Shown: positions 57,908 to 64,000 of the stretch, piece by piece
Numbering within the stretch: position 1 is the stretch's first letter
Layout: each line of letters begins with the position of its first letter
Assembly (NCBI GenBank): GCA_018287875.1
Contig: JAGVVL010000001.1
Coordinates: 62,001 to 126,000 of the forward strand
Reading direction: 5' to 3'
Source: Nigrospora sphaerica
Lineage: Eukaryota; Ascomycota; Sordariomycetes; Amphisphaeriales; Apiosporaceae
DNA: 64,000 nucleotides
Notes under the pieces: generated by a model
What the model was told of the DNA's origin: nothing
Database searches by the model: none
The model's input: only the letters and a program-made list of their open reading frames with translations
Translations under genes and position numbers: made by a program

Positions 57908-59389
57908 ATGGAAACCTACAGACCCCCTATTCCTCATGCTGCCACGGCCGACCGCCCTTTTCGCGTCATTGTGGTGGGCGCCGGTATTGCAGGTCTTACG
58001 GCATCGCACTGCCTGCAGAAGGCCGGTATCGACCACTTACTGCTGGAACGACGAACCGAGGTCGACCCCCCCGAGGGCGCGAGCTACGCAGTCTACCCAC
58101 ATGGCGCTCGCATCCTCGACCAAATTGGATGCCTAGACGCAGCCGAAGCCGCGTGCCAGCCGTGCCAGCGCTACTACTCGCGCGGGGCCGCAGGCGAGAC
58201 GCAGTCCGACAACGGCTACTTTGGCCACATGAAGCGGAACCACGGGCAGGACATCCTGCTACTCGAGCGCCGTCGCCTGCTTCGTATCTTGTACGACGGG
58301 CTCCCGGACAAGGCGCCCGTCCGCCTGGGCTGTGGCGTTACTGACATTACCCAGTATGATGATGGTGTCACCGTCACGTTGACCGACGGCACCACGGAGC
58401 GCGGTGACGTGGTTCTGGGCTGTGACGGCGTCTACAGCCGCGTGCGCGAGGCCATGTGGACACACGCTGCGGCAAGGCTGCCGGGCCCGGAGCTCGAGGC
58501 CGAGAGGCGCCGTCTCGAGACGCGCTGGCAGTGCCTTGTCGGCACCGGTCCGCCCGAGCCCGGCCTTGGCGCGCGCGATATGACGTCGACGGCGACAGCT
58601 GAAGGCGTGTCGTTCCTGGCGCTAACGCAACCTGATCGGGCCTTCTGGTTCGTCTTCTGCCAACTTGACACCCCCGTCGTCTGGCCGCAGCGTACCCGTT
58701 ACAGCCCGCAAGACGCCGAGGCGCTGGCCCAGCGGCTCGCGGCCCGACCCGTTAGCCCCTCGGTGCTCTTCGGCCGGCTGTGGGCGCGGCGCGACCGGGC
58801 CGTCCTGATCCCGCTCCAGGAGGGCGTACTGCACCACTGGTCGTCGGGACGCATCGTGCTCGCGGGCGATGCCACGCACAAGATGACACCCAACCTCGGC
58901 CTCGGTGGCAACACAGCCATGGAGTCGGTCGCCGTGCTCTGCAACCACCTGGTGCGCGCCCTGCATGAGGCCGGCCAGCAGCGGAAGCCGCGTCGGCCCA
59001 GCGCCGCCGATCTCGAGCGCTGCTTCCAGGCGTATCAGGCCGAGCACCAAGCGCGCGTCGAGAGCCTTGTGCAGCTCTCGCGCATCGTCAGCCGCGTCCA
59101 GGCCTGCGACACGCGTCTCACCCGCTGGCTGGCCGAGTGGGTCATGCCCGTGCTGCCGGATCGCGCCCTGGCCGGCGTCGTGGGCCGGCTGGTGCGTGCC
59201 GCCCCCGCCCTGACCTATGTCCCCATGGAAAACGAAAAGTTCGCGCGGGGCGCCATGATCTGGCGGTACAAGCCGTCCACCGGGGCCGGACAGGCGCTCC
59301 GAGTGGCCATTCTGGCCGCTGTCCTCTTGCTTCTCCTGTTGTTGGCCATATACCATCACGCCTCGGGGTCGTCTTCTCGCGTCGGCTGA
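57908..59389 (+). CDS. FAD-dependent monooxygenase, PaxM-like prenyl epoxidase type, 493 aa
   Basis: Single exon from ATG 57908. FAD-binding GxGxxG is RVIVVGAGIAGLTASHCL (about 18-35); LLERR follows with the ribose-binding glutamate. DVVLGCDGVYSRVR (about 163-176) is the DG motif and GRIVLAGDATHKMTPNLGLG (about 314-333) the GD motif. Near the C-terminus are GNTAMESVAVLCNHLV, ALTYVPMENEKFARGAMIW and a membrane anchor (about 465-481, AAVLLLLLLLAIYHH). These features, including the TYVP...W end, are those of the epoxidases that prime terpene cyclisation in paxilline and pyripyropene-type pathways (family knowledge; no alignment run). It would epoxidise a prenyl chain for the membrane cyclase(s). 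Complete and undamaged. Confidence 0.88.
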   Translation: METYRPPIPHAATADRPFRVIVVGAGIAGLTASHCLQKAGIDHLLLERRTEVDPPEGASYAVYPHGARILDQIGCLDAAEAACQPCQRYYSRGAAGETQSDNGYFGHMKRNHGQDILLLERRRLLRILYDGLPDKAPVRLGCGVTDITQYDDGVTVTLTDGTTERGDVVLGCDGVYSRVREAMWTHAAARLPGPELEAERRRLETRWQCLVGTGPPEPGLGARDMTSTATAEGVSFLALTQPDRAFWFVFCQLDTPVVWPQRTRYSPQDAEALAQRLAARPVSPSVLFGRLWARRDRAVLIPLQEGVLHHWSSGRIVLAGDATHKMTPNLGLGGNTAMESVAVLCNHLVRALHEAGQQRKPRRPSAADLERCFQAYQAEHQARVESLVQLSRIVSRVQACDTRLTRWLAEWVMPVLPDRALAGVVGRLVRAAPALTYVPMENEKFARGAMIWRYKPSTGAGQALRVAILAAVLLLLLLLAIYHHASGSSSRVG

Positions 59390-59687
59390 CGGCGGGGGCC
59401 GCCGTCGCAGTGCGTGCCGTCATCGACCGTGGCCATCCATCGTCATGGCCTCGACAATGCAGCCTAGGGCCGATGGGCTCTGATCCGACGTGCGTCATGG
59501 CGACGGGCAATAGCTCCGTCCCCTCGGTGTCCTCGCCCGACCTAAGCGAAGCGGCGGTGGATGGAGGCTATAGATAGACGGCGGAAGCGAGGCCCAGAGT
59601 GATTAGGTAGTCACCAGCATCTTTCCCTCCAAGGAGTTCCTAGCGACGTAATATATTCTTGCTTGTCTAACGTTGGTATTGCCCATC
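59390..59687. other. Short intergenic stretch
   Basis: About 300 bases between the FAD epoxidase and the DUF3237-like gene. Nothing recognised. Confidence 0.4.
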
Positions 59688-60490
59688 ATGGCCATGACTC
59701 TGTCCGGATTCCCCACGCTCCAACCCGCCATCATCACGAAGGTGAACATTGGTGACTTGAACGATTTAGGTCGGATGCGCCCATCCTGGTCCCCTCCCTG
59801 AACAGGAGCCACTAATCCTGCTAACGCTGTTTCTGCGCCTACAGGGGTCACCCACGATGGGTCTAGACTGATGCACTTTGTGGGTAAACCCTGTTTTCAA
59901 CCGAGGCTCCGCTTCCCCCTCTCTAACCAGGTTCGGCGCGCTTCGCAGGCTACCCCCACCGGTACTATCGAGACAGTCCCTGGATACGAGCCAGCCTTCA
60001 AGGCTACGGTTAACTTCGGCGCCGACTGGCTCCGATTTGATCCCGACGGCTCGCACGGTCGCATTGATCTGCGTGGCATCGCCAAGTAGGTCGACGCAGT
60101 CACGCCCGAAAGGCTAGGGCCGCAGCACTGACAAACCGGGTCGCCCCGGCGTTTCAGGACCGAGCAGGGCCACTCCATCGACTTTCGCTACCAAGGCGTC
60201 ATCAAGATGGCTCCTGAGGTCAAGAAGATCTTCGAGATGTCGCCCGATGCCGTCACCGTGCCCTTTGGCTTCGCCAGTGAGTTGTTTCTTCCCGCGACCC
60301 GTGTAGCAGGGCACTGATCACGACGTTGATCCGTGCAGCTGGGCAACACCAATTTCTGGTGGCCGACCCGTCGCTCAAGGTGTTGGAGAACAGTATGTTC
60401 GCCAGCAACGGTCGCATCATCGTGCATGAGAAGGGTTTGACCGTAGAGACGAGACAGTCGTTGATCATTCCCTCGACGGTTATGGAGTAA
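59688..60490 (+). CDS. DUF3237-like small protein, 4-5 exons, 174-197 aa
   Basis: Exons 59688-59769, 59845-60085, 60158-60276 and 60339-60490 close in frame (594 nt). A further optional in-frame intron at 59880-59948 (GTGGGT..CAG, branch-like CTAAC) would remove 23 residues that fit the family poorly and give 174 aa. Conserved blocks are MAMTLSGFPTLQPAIITKV, then VPGYEPAFKATVNFGADWLRF, DPDGSHGRIDLRGIAK, EQGHSIDFRYQGVIKMAP, GHQF-like FLVADPSLKVLENSMFASNG and a final IIPSTVME. This matches the DUF3237 pattern (an all-beta fold, function unknown). The first donor (GTCGGA) is unusual. It lies among tailoring genes on the same strand as the epoxidase, so a role in the pathway is possible. Confidence 0.68.
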
Positions 60491-61317
60491 AGCTCCTAAT
60501 AAGGGGCCCCGTCGGAGAGGATCCACAAGGTTTCTCTTGTCTTCGAAAAGTACACAGTACATACATAGCTGTTAGCGCCTTCTAAATACCTGGAGACAAG
60601 TATACTAAGCCTGTTCGATCCGATCGTCTTTTCCTGCCGTGAAGTTGAATTTTTTGAAGACTACCCCTTTCCTTATGGGATGTGTCGACCAGGATTCGCC
60701 AGTTTTACGCACAGGGGAGCGGGGTAGTACTCTAACAGATGTGAGGTACACTAGAACTTTTTGCCTACGAGAAAACTGGCCTTGCTGCGGCGCACATACC
60801 AAGTTGCCACCAGCTGCTCTGCCTGCTCAGCCTCGAGACACAGGGTCATCCGGGTGGGTCAATCCAACGTCACCTAGGCTGCTAGGGCATATCGCAGGGT
60901 GGGTAAGACAAAGGCGGGGCGGGCTGGGACCTTAGCCGCTCCTGGGTGAAATCGGGGTTAGCGCCTCAGCAAGGGGTTTCGGTGCCGGGTCAGTCGTCCG
61001 AAGCTCACTCGGCCAAAGTTGCCGTGCCCGCCATGGTTCCTAGCGGGTGGCGCGTAGGGGTTAGGGGTTAGGAGTGCCTCCCCGTCTTGCCCGTCGGACA
61101 TGGCAGGCACAGTTCGGAGCCGGAAACCGGTTTTGCGGGTCGTTTGACCTATGACGAAGCATGAATTCAACCCTTGCTGGTATGCACAGTTAAATGCAGC
61201 GACAATTATACAAGTTGCCGCGCGAATCCTCCACTACGTCCCTCGTCCCCCTCCCTTCCCAGCCGCAAACCATTGCACGAACGTATGCACACGGATCGTC
61301 AGAAGCCACCGACAGAT
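60491..61317. other. Intergenic, no gene seen
   Basis: About 830 bases before the second SDR. Has a short GGGGTTAGGGGTTAGG run near 61065-61080, too short to be telomeric. Confidence 0.45.
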
Positions 61318-62475
61318 ATGTCTCCTACCTACGATGCCACGGCTACGGCCAGCGGTCTGGCTGCAGACTTCGCTTCCGAAATCAAGGGCAAGGTGGTGCT
61401 CACCACCGGTGTGTCGCCGGGCGGCTTGGGCGCTGTCTTTGCTCAGTCTATCGCCAAATCGCAGCCGCGGCTCCTGATCTTGGCGGGGCGCAACCCCTCC
61501 AAGGTCCAAGAGACGGCTCAGGCCATACAGTCGGCGAACGCCAACGTGGACACTCGGGTTTTGGAGCTCGATCTCGGTTCCCTCGCGGCCGCCAGAAAAG
61601 CGGCTGAGACGGTACTCTCGTGGGACGATGTGCCTGCCATCGACGTCCTTGTCAACAACGCCGGAATCATGGCCATTGAGAAGTATCAAAAGACCGTCGA
61701 CGGCTACGAGTCCCACTTCGCTACTAACCACCTCGCTCACTTCTTGTTTACCAACATCATCATGAAGAAACTCCTCGCCGCCGGTGCGCCCCGCGTCGTC
61801 AACGTGAGCAGCGATGGTCATCGCCTAAGTCATATCCGCTTCAACGATTACAATTTCCACGTGCGTTTCCCCGCCTCCTTCTCACTGGCGGTGGCTACTG
61901 ACAGGTCGTGCTCAGGATGGCGAGTCCTACAACAAGTGGGTGGCATACGGGCAGTCCAAGACGGCCAACATGCTCTTCTCTCTATCGCTGGCTCAGAAGC
62001 TGGGCAAGCGCGGTCTGCAGTCTAACAGCCTTCACCCTGGAGTCATTTCCACCAACCTGGGCAACCACATCTCATGGGAGACGGACGAAGGGTTAGCTAG
62101 TCTGAGTAAGCGCCCGCAAAATTTTCGAGAGACAACGAGTCGCTAATTGCGCACTGCAGGGGCCGTTGATCGAATGCTCGGCAACAAGGAGGCCTGGGGT
62201 GATTTCCAGTGGAAGACGCCTGACCAGGGTGCGGCAACTCATGTTTATGCCGCCTTCGCACCAACTCTGAAGGGTAAGTAGGATTCTTATCTTAGAGATG
62301 TACAACGTACCGTCTGATCCCTGACAACGCAGACCACAACGGTGCATACTTGGAGAATTCGCACGTTGCCGACCCCGAGGTAGAGACGGTGATGCCTTGG
62401 GCCACGCAACCATACGAAGCTGAGAGACTATGGAAATTGAGTGAGAAGCTGGTGGGCCAAGAGTTTGCATACTAA
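61318..62475 (+). CDS. Short-chain dehydrogenase (retinol dehydrogenase-like), 4 exons, 329 aa
   Basis: Exons 61318-61860, 61916-62105, 62160-62273 and 62333-62475; 990 nt, in frame (introns 54-59 nt). Starts MSPTYDATATASGLA; an upstream in-frame ATG gives an unconvincing leader. The NAD(P) motif is VVLTTGVSPGGLGAVFA (about 25-41), followed by AGRNPSK, DVLVNNAGIMA, VVNVSSDGHRL (Ser) and YGQSKTANM (YxxxK). SLHPGVISTNLG near the C-terminus is typical of the retinol dehydrogenase/WW-oxidoreductase group often found in fungal clusters. The first glycine-motif residues (TTGVSPGGLG) are a common variant. Probably an alcohol or ketone oxidoreductase on a hydrophobic intermediate. Confidence 0.85.
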
Positions 62476-63746
62476 ATCTTGCGACGCGCTGGCGACAATA
62501 CAGCTTTTCCAGGATGCAAACAAATAGATAGCAGTATAACAATGGTCCTACCAGCTCAGGGAGCAGGATTCGAGAACCTGGATCACATCTGTGTGGCCTA
62601 GAAATTAAAGAATGTTGTATGTGACAGAGGCTTGATTTGAACCCGTCACAGCCAACATATTAAACTTGGGCGCTATCTCGTGGACCATGAAAACCAGCAA
62701 ATTTAGTGTGAAAGCTTCGGTACACAGTATAGTAGAAACGAGACCTCTTACTAGACGCTTCTTTATTTTAAAATAAAGTGCTTTTAATGTGACGTAAGTA
62801 CTCCCCAGCCTCCGAAACTTAACTTCTATTTTTCATAAGTCATATCAAGGTTCTACCGAAATCGCTAGTGTTGTAGGTTTAGTAAATAGAGAAAATCGGA
62901 CCTCATAAAGTGGAGAGCTTATACGCATGTTAACTGGCAACAGTATAGGGTGTTATTTAAGTAAAAAAGATGAAAGCCCTTCTAAATATGAGTAGGGAAA
63001 GTAGGAGGACATTTAAACCGGGCTAGGGCTCTTATATAAGCTTTAATTAAGCGTTTATACAGGTATAAGTTAAGCTTCGGTAGCCTAGTGCATACTTTTA
63101 AACACAATACGATTTTCCCTTCTTTTAACACACCGCTACACCTATGTGTAGCACTTCACACTCATTTCGTGATTATTTTAAGCTTCATTTGCTCTCTTAT
63201 ATAGAGGACCACCTTAATTAATGATATCCTCATTCAATTAACTTGCAGGATCGACCTCACGATTGTGTCATTCTATTAGACTCCCTATAGTTCGGGGTCG
63301 CTTAGTCCTAACATTTATACCTGTCACCTTAATAAGTAGTCTCCTAATTATTGTATTAGATAACACCTGTCCTCCTTAGGACGTTATAGAATATCACGTG
63401 GTCCGCCCGGGACTTCCCGTATTATGAGCCCACTAGCAGCCCTATCCTTGGGGACCCTAAAGCTTATAAGGTAACCTACCACAAGGAGAACCGGAAGGCA
63501 TAATCGCTCATGTGGAAACTGTGGATCTATCTTCTATTCGCTTCGTCTGTAATGCAGGGTCGTAACTCATTGCCTAAAACTTTCGACCTTTTCGCCCTCC
63601 GGATCCTAGAAGTTATCCCACATTTGGACAGTTACGAAATGTCTCGTGCTTTACGTTGAGGAGAGTAAGAGGATTGATAATCAGTGAGAAGCGAAGAAAT
63701 ACAAAATTATAGTATGGTCCTATTTACTCTACACTCCCAACCCAAT
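62476..63746. other. AT-rich, RIP-like non-coding region
   Basis: Separates the second SDR from the edge gene. Holds direct repeat B2 (62796-62875). High AT and many TA dinucleotides suggest a degraded transposon; no domain can be read. Confidence 0.5.
62796..62875 (+). repeat. Direct repeat B2
   Basis: AAGTACTCCCCAGCCTCCGA and following sequence (GTTCTACCGAAATCGC) match 56184-56265 in the same orientation. Confidence 0.55.
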
Positions 63747-64000
63747 CTACTCGCAGGAAAATAGTGTATCCACATACCAGCTGATAAGCAAGCATGTGCT
63801 CCCAGGTCCTACCACGGCATAACCCAAAAGCGTGGCTGCCGCAACGATGTACCAGCATCCACCACACATAGCTGTGGGGGCAGCGTTATGGAGGCGCAGG
63901 AGCATCACCAAAGTCACTGTGCAGTAGCCGAGAAGCTGATCCCACAGCATAAAACTTCGTGTGCCGTCTCCGACGGTTTTGCCAGCCACCACGGCTAAGG
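63747..64000 (-). CDS. C-terminal part of a second membrane cyclase-like protein (runs off the right edge)
   Basis: Open minus-strand frame from the window edge to a stop at 63747, 84 readable codons. Two hydrophobic segments are separated by a short loop (MLWDQLLGYCTVTLVMLLRL and WYIVAAATLLGYAVVGPGST). It lines up with the last ~80 residues of the 49.8-kb protein: VGDGTRSFMLWDQ against VGDDVLIYGPWLFLQYD, AAPT against GVSP, and VVGPGSTCLLISWYVDTL against TLGPGATVSLALFYREGML. Hence a likely homologue (AscI/PaxA-like group). The conserved RE near the C-terminus is VD here. The N-terminal part is outside the window. Confidence 0.55.
   Translation of the reverse strand, partial: LAVVAGKTVGDGTRSFMLWDQLLGYCTVTLVMLLRLHNAAPTAMCGGCWYIVAAATLLGYAVVGPGSTCLLISWYVDTLFSCE

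Noticed and set aside
58622..59359. 245-codon minus-strand frame
   Set aside because: Antisense of the FAD epoxidase gene, low-complexity Gly/Arg/His composition.
61065..61082. GGGGTTAGGGGTTAGG telomere-like run
   Set aside because: Only two imperfect units in a G-rich stretch; not enough for an interstitial telomere.
62092..62159. Alternative donor at 62092 for intron 2 of the right-hand SDR
   Set aside because: It breaks the frame with the fixed acceptor; the GTAAGC donor at 62106 keeps it.
1..64000. CRISPR arrays, bacterial operons, rRNA or tRNA genes
   Set aside because: None seen; spliced genes and fungal gene families make the sequence eukaryotic, and no tRNA cloverleaf or rRNA core was recognised by eye.

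Overview
The window comes from a filamentous ascomycete (Pezizomycotina). The genes have short GT-AG introns of about 50-140 nt, and there are fungal highly reducing polyketide synthases (HR-PKSs), a Zn2Cys6 regulator and Tad-like LINE and pogo/Fot1 transposons. The transposons are riddled with TAG/TAA stops, as expected after repeat-induced point mutation (RIP). Nothing fixes the species; a Sordariomycete is a guess.

Left part (1-28.9 kb): a transposon-rich arm with a few host genes. A minus-strand LINE (LINE-B) is interrupted by a second LINE (LINE-A). LINE-A carries a pogo element, and that element carries a second Fot1/pogo element. A second copy of this last family lies at 11.9-13.7 kb, and a second LINE-B copy lies on the plus strand at about 17.8-22.8 kb. 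Between them sit an RNase T1-like secreted protein, a hypothetical gene with local duplications and a small secreted cysteine-containing protein. A complete cytochrome P450 follows (23.9-26.0 kb). Then comes a RIP-degraded pogo element that contains a solo LTR with a 5-bp target duplication and a second, GC-rich candidate LTR.

Central and right part (29.5-64 kb): a GC-richer biosynthetic cluster. HR-PKS 1 (KS-AT-DH-psiMT-ER-KR-ACP, ER intact) and HR-PKS 2 (KS-AT-DH-psiMT-ER0-KR-ACP, ER degenerate) are both on the minus strand. Between them are an alpha/beta-hydrolase of the fungal polyketide transferase/thiohydrolase type and a broken SDR. Next come an eight-helix-type membrane protein resembling AscI/PaxA terpene cyclases, a flavin monooxygenase, a Zn2Cys6 regulator with an in-frame TAG, an SDR, a PaxM-type FAD epoxidase, a DUF3237-like protein, another SDR and, at the right edge, the 3' end of a second membrane cyclase-like gene.

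Working model (inference): two reduced polyketide chains are made, one with and one without enoyl reduction. The hydrolase may release or transfer one of them. The FAD epoxidase and membrane cyclase(s) suggest a terpenoid half, so the product could be a polyketide-terpenoid hybrid or ester. No prenyltransferase, prenyl diphosphate synthase or transporter is visible here; they would have to lie beyond 64 kb or elsewhere. Exon coordinates were derived by hand from splice consensus and frame closure, and all multi-exon models given as complete close in frame.
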